Of a DNA stretch of 64,000 nt, positions 32,503-41,068 are shown piece after piece; the first letter of the stretch is position 1, and every line of letters starts with the position of its first letter. The stretch is taken from assembly GCF_000938255.1 (NCBI RefSeq), contig NZ_JYMR01000031.1, positions 163,231 to 227,230 on the forward strand. The letters run 5' to 3'. The position numbers and the translations under genes were made by a program. This DNA comes from Bradyrhizobium sp. LTSP849 (GTDB lineage: Bacteria; Pseudomonadota; Alphaproteobacteria; Rhizobiales; Xanthobacteraceae). Below the pieces are notes generated by a model that saw nothing but the letters and a program-made list of their open reading frames with translations, was not told the origin of the DNA and searched no databases.

Positions 32503-34842
32503 GTGTCGCATAAGCTTGTTCAGGCATTTCTCGCAGCCCTCTTCCTCGCAATCTCTTCTCTCTCTGCCGCCCGCGCCGAGCTGGCTGCGCCGGCCTCCAA
32601 CAATGCCGCTGCGCTGTCGCCTGATGAAGCCAGGCGTGCACTGGAGACGCTCCAGGATGACCAGAAGCGTGCGCAGATGATCGATACGTTGCGCGCGATT
32701 GCGAACGCGTCGGGTCCGCAACAGTCCGCGCCGCCGGCGCCCGAGCCAAAATCGCCGATCCCGCTCTCGGCCGACGGCCTCGGCGCGCAACTCTTGCTCA
32801 CCGTGTCGGAGCAGATCGGCGAGATTTCGAGCGAAGTCGCCGATATGGCCCGCACGCTCACGCATTTCCCGGCATTCTATTACTGGATCGTGCGAACCGC
32901 GAATGATCCCGACGCCTATAATCTCCTGATCGAGATCGCCTGGAAGCTCGCGTTGGTGTTCGGCTGCGCCCTCTCGGCGGAGTGGGTGATCTTTCGCCTG
33001 ATCCGGCGTCCCGTGGTATTCCTCGAAGGACGCGTGCCGCAAACCGCGCGCCTGCCGGCGCAGGTGCTGCCCATTGCCGATCCGCCATCATCGGTGGCCG
33101 ATGTCACCCCTTCGCCGGAATTGCACAAGCATCGCCATAGCCTCGCCCGTGTCTGGCAATTGTTGCTGCGGCTGCCCTTCGTGCTCGGACGGCTCGTGCT
33201 TGAGCTGCTCCCGGTGTTCGCTTTTGTCGGTCTGGCGAGCGCGCTGCTCGGAACGGAGATCGGCAATCCCGCGACAGTCCGACTCGTGATCCTCGCCGTC
33301 GTCAACGCCTATGTGTTCTCGCGCGGACTCATTTGCGTCGTTCGCGCGCTGGCCGGGCCGTTCGGCCTGTTTCCCGTCCGCGCCGAAACGGCAGCCTATA
33401 TCGAGATCTGGGCGCGCCGTATCGTCGGCGTCGGCGTGTCGGGCATCGCCTTTGCCAATGTGGCGCTGTTGCTCGGCCTGCATCGCGCCGGTTACGCGGC
33501 GCTCTTGCGCATGGTGATGCTGGTCGTGCATCTCTTCGTCGTCGTCATCATCCTGCAATGCCGCCGCCAGGTCGCGGACGCCATCCGCGCGCCGGCCGAG
33601 CGGCAGGGGATCGCGGCACGTCTTCGCAACCGCATCGCCGGCGGTTGGCATTATCTTGCGATCGCGCTCGATCTGGCACTGTGGGCGGTGTGGGCGCTCA
33701 ACATCCGCAACGGCTATTCACTGCTGCTGCAATATTTCGTTGGCACCATCGCGGTGGTGCTGGTCACGCGCGTCGCCATCATGGTGACGCTGAGCCTGAT
33801 CGACCGCGGTTTTCGGATCAATCCGGAGATCCTCCAGCGCTTTCCGGGGCTGGAAATCCGCGCCAACCGCTATTTGCCGCTGCTGCGAAAAATCGTCTCG
33901 GGCGTCATTGCCTTCATCGGCTTTGTGGCCGTGCTCGAAGTCTGGGGCGTCGACGCCATCGTCTGGTTCTATGGCGGCCAGATCGGCAGCCGGCTGATCT
34001 CGGCGGTTGTCACGATCGGCCTCGCCGTGTTCATTGCCGCGGCCATCTGGGAAGCCAGCAACGCTCTGCTGGATCGCCAGATCAATACGCTGTCGCGCGA
34101 CGGACACTATGCCCGCGCCGCGCGGCTGCGCACCTTCCAACCAATGCTGCGGACCGCGCTGCTGTGCGTGATCGCCACCGTCGTCGGCCTCACGGCGCTG
34201 AGCGAGATCGGCGTCAATGTCGCGCCGCTGCTCGCGGGTGCCGGCATCGTCGGCATCGCCATCGGCTTCGGCTCGCAGAAGCTCGTGCAAGACCTCATTA
34301 CCGGCCTGTTTTTGTTGCTGGAGAATACGGTCCAGGTCGGCGACAACGTCAGCGTCTCGGGCCTCTCCGGCGTCGTTGAGAACGTCTCGATCCGCACCAT
34401 TCGCCTCCGCGCCGGCGACGGCGCCGTGCACATCGTGCCGTTCAGCGCGGTGACGACCATCACCAATGCCAGCCGCGGCGCCGGCAACGCCTCCGTCAGC
34501 GTCAACGTCGCCTACAAGGAAGACACTGACCGCGCTGGCCAGATCCTCAAGGATATTGTCGATGACATGCGCCGCGAGCCGGAATTCCGCGGTGTCATCC
34601 GCGGCGATCTCGATCTTTGGGGCATCGACAAGGTCGATGGCGCGATGGTGTCGATCGTCGGCCAGATCCGCTGCACGGAGGCGGGCCGCTGGCCGGTCCA
34701 GCGCGAGTTCAACCGCCGCATGAAGCAGCGTTTCCAGCAGAACGGCATCGAGGTCGCATCCGCCACCCAGACGATTCTGATGCAGATCGCGCCACAGGCT
34801 GATAGCGCGGCCAATTTGACGCCAAGACGGGCGGCCGGATAG
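32503..34842 (+). CDS. Large MscS-family mechanosensitive channel
   Basis: 779-aa membrane protein. A signal peptide (FLAALFLAISSLSAARAE) is followed by a periplasmic segment of about 100 residues, roughly nine to ten helices, and a C-terminal MscS core. The pore helix and beta domain are seen in LLAGAGIVGIAIGFGSQKLV, DLITGLFLLLENTVQVGDNV and VSIRTIRLRAGDG. The architecture resembles the MscK/YbiO-type large channels. The GTG at 32503 with an AGGGA site places the signal peptide at the N-terminus and is preferred to an ATG at 32440. The expected role is relief of hypo-osmotic pressure. Confidence 0.88.
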   Translation: MSHKLVQAFLAALFLAISSLSAARAELAAPASNNAAALSPDEARRALETLQDDQKRAQMIDTLRAIANASGPQQSAPPAPEPKSPIPLSADGLGAQLLLTVSEQIGEISSEVADMARTLTHFPAFYYWIVRTANDPDAYNLLIEIAWKLALVFGCALSAEWVIFRLIRRPVVFLEGRVPQTARLPAQVLPIADPPSSVADVTPSPELHKHRHSLARVWQLLLRLPFVLGRLVLELLPVFAFVGLASALLGTEIGNPATVRLVILAVVNAYVFSRGLICVVRALAGPFGLFPVRAETAAYIEIWARRIVGVGVSGIAFANVALLLGLHRAGYAALLRMVMLVVHLFVVVIILQCRRQVADAIRAPAERQGIAARLRNRIAGGWHYLAIALDLALWAVWALNIRNGYSLLLQYFVGTIAVVLVTRVAIMVTLSLIDRGFRINPEILQRFPGLEIRANRYLPLLRKIVSGVIAFIGFVAVLEVWGVDAIVWFYGGQIGSRLISAVVTIGLAVFIAAAIWEASNALLDRQINTLSRDGHYARAARLRTFQPMLRTALLCVIATVVGLTALSEIGVNVAPLLAGAGIVGIAIGFGSQKLVQDLITGLFLLLENTVQVGDNVSVSGLSGVVENVSIRTIRLRAGDGAVHIVPFSAVTTITNASRGAGNASVSVNVAYKEDTDRAGQILKDIVDDMRREPEFRGVIRGDLDLWGIDKVDGAMVSIVGQIRCTEAGRWPVQREFNRRMKQRFQQNGIEVASATQTILMQIAPQADSAANLTPRRAAG

Positions 34843-34914
34843 CCGCTCGATAAATTTTCCGGCTTGCCTCCGCTCATCCGGCAGCGTTCACTCCGGCTCC
34901 AGCCCGCAGATGAC

Positions 34915-35943
34915 ATGCGGGCGACAAAAAGGGTGGAAGAGAATGATGCGGGGCTGTGGGCCGGATTGCGCCGTCATGTGATCGTCATTTGTGCGTTGAT
35001 CGGATCTGCGCTGTGGACCGCGCCTTGCGGCGCCCAGTCGTTTCCGTCACGCCCCATCACCCTCGTGGTGCCGTTCGCGGCGGGCGGGCCGACTGACACG
35101 CTGGCGCGGATCCTGTCGGAACGGATCGCGGCCGAGCTGCATGCGACGATCGTGGTCGAGAACGTGGCCGGTGCCTCCGGCAGCATTGCGGGGGCTCGCG
35201 TCGCGCGCGCGGCCGCGGATGGCACGACCATCACGATCGGCCATTGGGGCACGCATGTGCTCAACGGCGGGATCTTCAAACTGCCTTATGACGTGGTCGC
35301 CGATTTCGAGCCGGTTGCGCTGGTCGCGATGGGGACGCAGCTCATCGTCGGCCGGAAGTCACTCAAGGCCGACAATCTCAAGGAGCTGATCGCCTGGCTG
35401 AAGGAGAACCCCGGCAAGGCCAGCGCCGGGACAGCCGGTGCCGGCACGGGCGCGCATGTCGCCGGCGTCTTCTTCAAGGAAAAGACCGGCACCGACTTCC
35501 AGTTCGTGCCCTATCGCGGCGCGGGGCCTGCGATGATCGATCTCGTCGCGGGGCAGATCGACATCATGTTCGACCAGGCGTCGAACTCGCTGCCGCACTA
35601 CAAGAACGGTTCGATCAAGGCGTTCGCGGTGACCGCGCCGACGCGGCTCGCATCCGCGCCTGATATCCCGACCGTCGACGAGGCGGGCCTGCCCGGCCTC
35701 TATATCTCCTATTGGCACGGCATCTGGGCACCGAAGAACACGCCGAAGGAGATTGTCACCAAGCTCAACACGGCCATCGTTGCCGCGCTTGCCGATCCGT
35801 CCGTGAAGCAGCGCTTTGCCGAACTAGGGCAGGAGATTCCACCATCGGACCAGCAATCGCCCGCAGCACTCGGTACCTTTCAGAAGGCCGAGACCGAGAA
35901 ATGGTGGCCGGTCGTCAAGGCCGCCGACATCAAGCCGGAATAG
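34915..35943 (+). CDS. TctC/Bug-family substrate-binding protein
   Basis: 342-aa protein with a hydrophobic export segment (VIVICALIGSALWTAPCGAQ) and the Bug-family start SFPSRPITLVVPFAAGGPTDTLAR, with VVENVAGASGSIAGARVA and a conserved YRGAGPAMIDLVAGQIDIMFD. Bug proteins bind small carboxylates or aromatic acids for tripartite transporters, but solitary copies like this one, without TctA/TctB genes nearby, are common in beta- and alphaproteobacteria. The start is uncertain; 34915 is used because it leaves a reasonable n-region. Confidence 0.85.
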   Translation: MRATKRVEENDAGLWAGLRRHVIVICALIGSALWTAPCGAQSFPSRPITLVVPFAAGGPTDTLARILSERIAAELHATIVVENVAGASGSIAGARVARAAADGTTITIGHWGTHVLNGGIFKLPYDVVADFEPVALVAMGTQLIVGRKSLKADNLKELIAWLKENPGKASAGTAGAGTGAHVAGVFFKEKTGTDFQFVPYRGAGPAMIDLVAGQIDIMFDQASNSLPHYKNGSIKAFAVTAPTRLASAPDIPTVDEAGLPGLYISYWHGIWAPKNTPKEIVTKLNTAIVAALADPSVKQRFAELGQEIPPSDQQSPAALGTFQKAETEKWWPVVKAADIKPE

Positions 35944-36106
35944 CCTTGCGACGTTAACCTTTGCGTCGCGCGCAGCCTGCGAGCTGCACGAAAATCTCGC
36001 TGCGGTGCGAGATCACAATCGCTGCCTGAGGGGCAACGTCCTTGATCTCGATGGTGCGGTGGCCGACAATGCCGATCGTTCAATAAGAAACTCCTTGGGG
36101 GAATTC

Positions 36107-37759
36107 GTGAATAGACCTGCCCGGGTCGTGGCCCAACCGACATCGTCCGATCCCGCTCACGGCATGGCGCTGCTGCGCGATCCCTTGCTCAACAAGGGCA
36201 CCGCCTTCACGGAAGCGGAGCGCGATATGCTCGGCTTGCGCGGCCTGCTGCCGCCGTGTGTGCTGACGATGGAGACACAGGTCGCGCGCGTGCTCACGAA
36301 TCTGCGCACGCTGCCGACCGACCTCGAAAAATTCGTCGCGCTGAACGCACTGCATGACCGCAACGAAGCGCTGTTCTTCCGCGTCGTCGTCGACAATATC
36401 GACGAGATCCAGCCGATCATCTACACGCCGACGGTTGGGCTTGCCTGCCAGAAATACGGCCTGATCTACCAGCGGCCGCGCGGCATGTTCATCTCCTCGC
36501 GCGATCGCGGCCAGATCGCGGACATCCTGAAGAACTGGCCCAATCCCGCAAAACTCATCGTCGTGACCGACGGTGAGCGCATCCTTGGGCTGGGCGATCT
36601 CGGTGCCAATGGCATGGGCATTCCCGTTGGAAAGCTCTCGCTCTATTCGGCCTGCGCCGGCGTGCATCCCGAGCATTGTCTCCCGATCGTACTCGACGTC
36701 GGCACCAACAACGAAGAGCTGTTGAACGATCCCTATTATCTCGGCCTGCGCGAGCGGCGGCTCACGGGTGAGGCCTATGACAGCTTCGTCGACGAATTCA
36801 TGGTCGCGGCGCGAAAGACGTTCCCGGGCGTGCTGATCCAGTTCGAGGATTTCGCCAATCACTCGGCGTTCAAGCTGCTGCACAAATATCGCGACGAGGC
36901 CTGCGTCTTCAACGACGATATCCAGGGCACCGCGGCGGTGGCACTCGCCGGCTTGTTTTCAGCGCTGCGCATCTCTGGCGGCAAGCTCAGGGACCAGCGC
37001 ATCCTGTTCCTCGGTGCGGGCGAGGCGGCCACAGGCATCGCCGATCTCGTCGTCTCCGCCATGATGGCGGAGGGCGCTTCCGAGGCCGAGTCGCTTCGGC
37101 GCAACTGGCTGGTGGATTCCCGCGGCCTTGTCGTCAGCGGTCGGGCGGGCCTGTCGGGCCACAAGCTCCGCTATGCGCATACAGACCAGGCGCCAATCGC
37201 CGACTTCCTCACCGCGATCAACACGCTGAAGCCAACGGCGATCATCGGCGTCGCCGCGGTCGGCGGCGCGTTCACGCCCGAGGTGCTGAAGGCGATGGCC
37301 GAGCTCAACGAGCATCCGATCGTGTTCGCGCTGTCCAACCCGACCTCGAAGGCCGAATGTTCGGCGGAGGATGCCTATCGCTACACCGAAGGCCGTGCGC
37401 TGTTCGCCTGCGGCAGCCCCTACGACCCGGTGACGCTCAACGGCCGCACCTTCGTGCCGCGGCAGGGCAACAACTCCTACATCTTCCCGGGCGTCGGCCT
37501 CGGCGTCATCGCTAGCGGATCGCGGCTGGTCACGGACGAGATGTTCATGGCCGCCGCTCACTCGCTCGCCAATTGCGTCGGCAAGGACGACCTCGCACAG
37601 GGCAGCCTCTATCCGGCATTGCCGCGAATCCGCGAGGTCTCCGTTGGGATTGCCGCTGCGGTCGCAGACGTCGCCTACCAGCGCGGGCTGGCCGACGGAC
37701 CCGCGCCCAATGACGTGACGGGCCTGGTGCGATCCCAGATGTACGAGCCGCGGTACTGA
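36107..37759 (+). CDS. NAD-type malic enzyme
   Basis: 550-aa oxidative decarboxylase converting malate to pyruvate. Hallmarks are YTPTVGLACQKYG, TDGERILGLGDLGANGMGIPVGK, the metal region VLIQFEDFANHSAF, FNDDIQGTAAVALAGL and the nucleotide fold FLGAGEAATGIADL. The size and motifs match the SfcA/MaeA group rather than the larger MaeB fusion type. A GTG at 36107 with a GGGGG site is chosen; the open frame upstream lacks family homology features. The nucleotide preference (NAD or NADP) is inferred from type only. Confidence 0.92.
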   Translation: MNRPARVVAQPTSSDPAHGMALLRDPLLNKGTAFTEAERDMLGLRGLLPPCVLTMETQVARVLTNLRTLPTDLEKFVALNALHDRNEALFFRVVVDNIDEIQPIIYTPTVGLACQKYGLIYQRPRGMFISSRDRGQIADILKNWPNPAKLIVVTDGERILGLGDLGANGMGIPVGKLSLYSACAGVHPEHCLPIVLDVGTNNEELLNDPYYLGLRERRLTGEAYDSFVDEFMVAARKTFPGVLIQFEDFANHSAFKLLHKYRDEACVFNDDIQGTAAVALAGLFSALRISGGKLRDQRILFLGAGEAATGIADLVVSAMMAEGASEAESLRRNWLVDSRGLVVSGRAGLSGHKLRYAHTDQAPIADFLTAINTLKPTAIIGVAAVGGAFTPEVLKAMAELNEHPIVFALSNPTSKAECSAEDAYRYTEGRALFACGSPYDPVTLNGRTFVPRQGNNSYIFPGVGLGVIASGSRLVTDEMFMAAAHSLANCVGKDDLAQGSLYPALPRIREVSVGIAAAVADVAYQRGLADGPAPNDVTGLVRSQMYEPRY

Positions 37760-37805
37760 CGCCTGATGACTTCTGATTGACTCGATCTGGCGGCTGGCTC
37801 GGTCA

Positions 37806-37831
37806 CCTCTCCCGCAAGCAAGCGGGAGAGG
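37806..37831. repeat. Palindromic hairpin (CTCTCCCGC family)
   Basis: CCTCTCCCGC (37806-37815) pairs perfectly with GCGGGAGAGG (37822-37831) around AAGCAA. It matches half of the repeat at 11154 and lies about 45 bases after the malic enzyme stop, where it may also help terminate transcription. Confidence 0.65.
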
Positions 37832-37905
37832 GAGCGCACCGCCCTCGCGGGTCGCAACGCGCTCATTAGGTCAGCACGGCGATACCATTTCAGGTGGAAT
37901 CGCCG

Positions 37906-37947
37906 TTGCGCGGCGCGGTCGTATATGCGACGATCTGTAGCGTTACA
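37906..37947 (+). promoter_or_regulatory. Promoter and BlaI-type operator of the blaI-like gene
   Basis: TTGCGC (37906-37911), a 17-base spacer and GACGAT (37929-37934) are followed after one base by the near-palindrome TGTAGCGTTACA (37936-37947; TGTA/TACA arms, 4-base centre). The same arrangement, base for base in spacing, is found before the DUF1800 gene. A bound repressor would cover the transcription start. Confidence 0.6.
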
Positions 37948-37976
37948 AGAGAACTCAAGCCGTTAGGTAGGCCACC

Positions 37977-38369
37977 ATGGACGATCGTTTGCCCGACCTG
38001 GGCGACCTCGAGCACGAGGTCATGCAACTGGTTTGGGCCCATGGTCCTGTCACGGCCGAGGTCGTGCGCGAAAGGCTGTCGCGTCGGCTGAAGGAATCGA
38101 CGGTCCGCACGGTGCTGCGCCGGCTCGAAGAAAAGGGCTATGCTAACCACACCGTGGACGGCCGTACCTATGTCTACCACGCTGCCGAACCACGTGCGCA
38201 GGTTGCGGCCAAGGCGGTGCAGCGCATCGTCGACTGGTTCTGCAACGGCTCGATGGAGGAGGTCCTCGTTGGCATGGTGGACAATGCGATGCTCGACCAG
38301 CAGCAATTGCGCACGCTGGCCGACCAGGTGGCCAAGGCGAAGAAGGCGAGGGGAGTGAAGAAAGAATGA
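37977..38369 (+). CDS. BlaI/MecI/CopY-family transcriptional repressor
   Basis: 130-aa winged-helix repressor: DLGDLEHEVMQLVWAHGPVTAEVVRERL, then the recognition region STVRTVLRRLEEKGYANHTVDGRTYVY, and a C-terminal dimerisation helix. This is the partner of M56 sensor proteases, which cleave it to relieve repression. It overlaps the M56 gene by 4 bases (ATGA). A TGTA-N4-TACA operator lies at its own promoter and a matching one before the DUF1800 gene, so it probably represses both units. Beta-lactamase is not encoded nearby, so the stimulus is likely something else. Confidence 0.92.
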   Translation: MDDRLPDLGDLEHEVMQLVWAHGPVTAEVVRERLSRRLKESTVRTVLRRLEEKGYANHTVDGRTYVYHAAEPRAQVAAKAVQRIVDWFCNGSMEEVLVGMVDNAMLDQQQLRTLADQVAKAKKARGVKKE

Positions 38370-40885
38370 TCGCAACTCTGGCTGAGGCGGCGCTACGCTC
38401 CTTCGTGCTGGGAGGCGTCGTCTGGTTCGGTCTCAATCTGTTTCGCGTGCGCAATCCGCACGTCCAGATGACGGCGTGGGTCGTCGTGCTGTTGGCGTCG
38501 CTGGCGATGCCCTTCGTGATGCATTGGCCGACGCTCACCATCGACCGGCTGCCCTTGTCGGCGCCGGTGCCGGACGAATTGTGGCCGGCCGATATCTCGA
38601 TGTCCGAGACGCCGCAGCCGGCGCTGCCGATCTCGCCCGGCACGAACATGGCCCCGCCGGCCAGGAGTATCGCGTCGATCAACTGGTGGCTTGTGGCCAC
38701 CATAGCCTATGCCGTCGTCGCCGGCCTGTTGCTGCTGCGGCTGGCCATCGGCCTCGGCCTGACCTGGCGGATGGCGCGGGCGGCAAAACCGATGAAGGGC
38801 GGGCAGCTGATCGATGCCGACGTGCGCGTCAGCCGCGACGTCGGCGGTCCCGTCACTTTCGGCTCGACCATTCTGGTGCCGCCGCAATTTGCCGGCTGGG
38901 ACGCCAAGAAGCGCCTCGCGGTGCTCGCGCATGAGGGCGCGCATGTCGCCAATCGCGACTTCTACGTCCTGCTGCTCGCCTCCCTCAATCGTGCGGTGTT
39001 CTGGTTCAGCCCGTTCTCGTGGTGGCAGCTCGCGCGGCTCGCCGAGCTTGCCGAGATCATCAGCGATGCCGAGGCGATCGAGGTGATCGACGACCGGTGG
39101 TCCTATGCGGAGATCCTGCTGGACGTCGCAACCGGCGTGAAGCCACGGCCCATGGAGCTCGCGATGGCGCGGGCCTCGACCGTGCGCGCCCGCGTCGAGC
39201 GCATCATCGCGGCCGCCGCCATGCCCGTGGCGGTCGGCTGGCGCAAGCGGTTGTGGATCGCGGCGGCGATCGTGCCGGTCACGATCATCTCCGCCGGCAT
39301 GATCGCCTGTCGCACACCGGATCCCGCGCCCGTCGCGGAAAATCTCGGCGAGGTGCCGGCTGAGCATTATCGCCCGTTCGTCAATTTCTACGCGATGGGC
39401 CCGGCCTCGGTGTTCGCGATCTTCCGCGAGGGTGACGATCTCTATGGACAGCTCACCGGGCAGCGCAAGCTGCGCCTCACGGTCGGCAATGACGGCACGG
39501 CGTCCTACGCGTCGTCGTTCGGCGAGATCAGGTTCCCGCTCAATGCGGAGCGCCGGTCTTCCGAACTGATGCTGCACATGAATGGCCGCGACGTGCGGGC
39601 GGTTCGCGTCGCTGAAACGCCGACGCCGGCCGCCGATCCGGCGTCGCTCGACCAATATGTCGGCTGGTACAGGGTCGCGCCGAACCGCGTGCTCACCGTG
39701 CGGCGCGAGGGCGATCGCCTCCAGGTACAGGAAACCGTGCAGGGCGGTGCCACGCTGCTGGCCGAAGGTGCCGATGTCTTCTCGATTCAAGGCCGCAATC
39801 TCCTGATCTTCCTGCGCGACGGGCAGGCCAAGGTCTCGCGCGTGCTGGTCCAGAATGCGGTCTTCGGCGCCCGACTTGCGCCGCGGATCGACGCAGGCGT
39901 GGCGCAGGCGATCGAGGCCGACTTCGCACGCCGTATCGCGCAGGTTCCGGATCGCTTCCGGGAGCAGGTCCCTGCCGACGGCGGCAAGGAGATGATCCTG
40001 CGCGGGATCGAGGATCTGCGCCACGGCACGCCGAACTACGACCGCATGAGCGCGCCGCTCGCCGCCAAGGTGCACCTGCAGCTCGGCGAATTGACTGCGA
40101 CGGTCGCAGCGCTCGGCGCGGTGGAATCGATCTTCTTTCGTGGTGTCGGCCCCGGCGGCTACGACATCTATGGCGCGAAGTTCGAGAACGGCACGGCGGA
40201 ATTCCGCCTGCTGATCGATCCCGATGGCAAGGCCGGCGACGTGCTGCTCCGTCCCGATGGCAATAGCGAGATCGGAGGCATGGTCTCCTGTGCCGAGGAG
40301 CCGGACGTTCGCGGGCGCGCCGGCACCTCGCCGATCAGGGTCATGATCTACAACGACATGGGCGAGGACATCCAGGTCTTCAATCTCGACGCCGCAGGCA
40401 ATCGCAAGACGCAGGGCGTGGTCAGGCCCGCCACCTCCTGGGCTTTCACGACCACTGTGAACAATCCGTGGATGATTGCCGACAAGTCCGGGCGGTGCCT
40501 CGAGGTCTTGATGCCGGGCCGGCAGACGCGCTTCCACAATGTCGAGGCGTCAAACCTCGCCGCGCGGCAGGGGCGTGCGGCACGCCGCGACGTTCCGATC
40601 GCCAATGGCGAGGATATGCTGCGCCGCTATATCGACGGCGTCGGCAAGGGGCAGCCGGACTATGATCTCATGACGACCGAGGTTGCCGATCTCACGCGTC
40701 AGCAGCTTCCGTTCGATCAGGCGATCCTGACCCGGCTCGGCACGCTGCGCGCAATCTCGTTCCGCGGCGTCACCGCGCTCGACAGCGACATCTACATCGC
40801 CCAGTTCGCCAACGGCTCGGCGGAATGGCGCATCGGCGTCAGGAACGGCACGATCACCAAGATCGCGCTCGGGCCGAGTTTCTAG
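38366..40885 (+). CDS. BlaR1-like M56 metallopeptidase with multidomain C-terminal region
   Basis: 839-aa membrane protein. The N-terminal M56 part has helices at about residues 10-28, 36-53 and 108-130, the zinc motif HEGAH at 189-193, then AELAEIISDAEAI as the third-ligand region, and a further helix at 297-315. The remaining 520 residues should be periplasmic: two related beta-rich segments (about 328-420 and 425-500, DUF3471-like), a module at 539-634, a VHL-beta-like module at about 654-720 (INFERRED from GEDIQVFNLDAAGNRK and WMIADKSGRCLEV), and a second copy of the 539-634 module at 748-839. There is no penicillin-binding sensor domain. It should sense an envelope signal and inactivate the repressor. 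Confidence 0.85.
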   Translation: MIATLAEAALRSFVLGGVVWFGLNLFRVRNPHVQMTAWVVVLLASLAMPFVMHWPTLTIDRLPLSAPVPDELWPADISMSETPQPALPISPGTNMAPPARSIASINWWLVATIAYAVVAGLLLLRLAIGLGLTWRMARAAKPMKGGQLIDADVRVSRDVGGPVTFGSTILVPPQFAGWDAKKRLAVLAHEGAHVANRDFYVLLLASLNRAVFWFSPFSWWQLARLAELAEIISDAEAIEVIDDRWSYAEILLDVATGVKPRPMELAMARASTVRARVERIIAAAAMPVAVGWRKRLWIAAAIVPVTIISAGMIACRTPDPAPVAENLGEVPAEHYRPFVNFYAMGPASVFAIFREGDDLYGQLTGQRKLRLTVGNDGTASYASSFGEIRFPLNAERRSSELMLHMNGRDVRAVRVAETPTPAADPASLDQYVGWYRVAPNRVLTVRREGDRLQVQETVQGGATLLAEGADVFSIQGRNLLIFLRDGQAKVSRVLVQNAVFGARLAPRIDAGVAQAIEADFARRIAQVPDRFREQVPADGGKEMILRGIEDLRHGTPNYDRMSAPLAAKVHLQLGELTATVAALGAVESIFFRGVGPGGYDIYGAKFENGTAEFRLLIDPDGKAGDVLLRPDGNSEIGGMVSCAEEPDVRGRAGTSPIRVMIYNDMGEDIQVFNLDAAGNRKTQGVVRPATSWAFTTTVNNPWMIADKSGRCLEVLMPGRQTRFHNVEASNLAARQGRAARRDVPIANGEDMLRRYIDGVGKGQPDYDLMTTEVADLTRQQLPFDQAILTRLGTLRAISFRGVTALDSDIYIAQFANGSAEWRIGVRNGTITKIALGPSF

Positions 40886-40892
40886 ACCTCTC

Positions 40893-40922
40893 ACGCGCAT
40901 CCGCCGGATTGCGGATGCGCGT
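40893..40922 (+). terminator. Strong hairpin after the M56 gene
   Basis: ACGCGCATCCGC (40893-40904) pairs perfectly with GCGGATGCGCGT (40911-40922), 12 bp with a 6-base loop, 8 bases after the M56 stop. No T run follows. It separates the sensor operon from the DUF1800 promoter. Confidence 0.65.
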
Positions 40923-40963
40923 TGGCTCGGTCGGGACAGCACGGTTGGGCTTTCAATCTCGGC

Positions 40964-41005
40964 TTGCGCCGATCCAGCTCTAGTGTTACACTTCGTAGCA
41001 TTACG
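40964..41005 (+). promoter_or_regulatory. Promoter and BlaI-type operator of the DUF1800 gene
   Basis: TTGCGC (40964-40969), a 17-base spacer, TACACT (40987-40992), one base, and CGTAGCATTACG (40994-41005). The -35, all spacings and the operator core GTAGCRTTAC match the blaI promoter. A further GTGTTACAC half-palindrome overlaps the -10. Confidence 0.6.
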
Positions 41006-41068
41006 GATCGTAGCTTGATGGTGGCGACTTCGCTTCCGTCGGGCAGCTTGGAGAATTGGGCGTTCGCC

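Noticed and set aside
38393..40537. A 714-codon minus-strand open frame opposite the M56 gene
   Set aside because: Shadow of the M56 reading frame; no motifs and biased composition.
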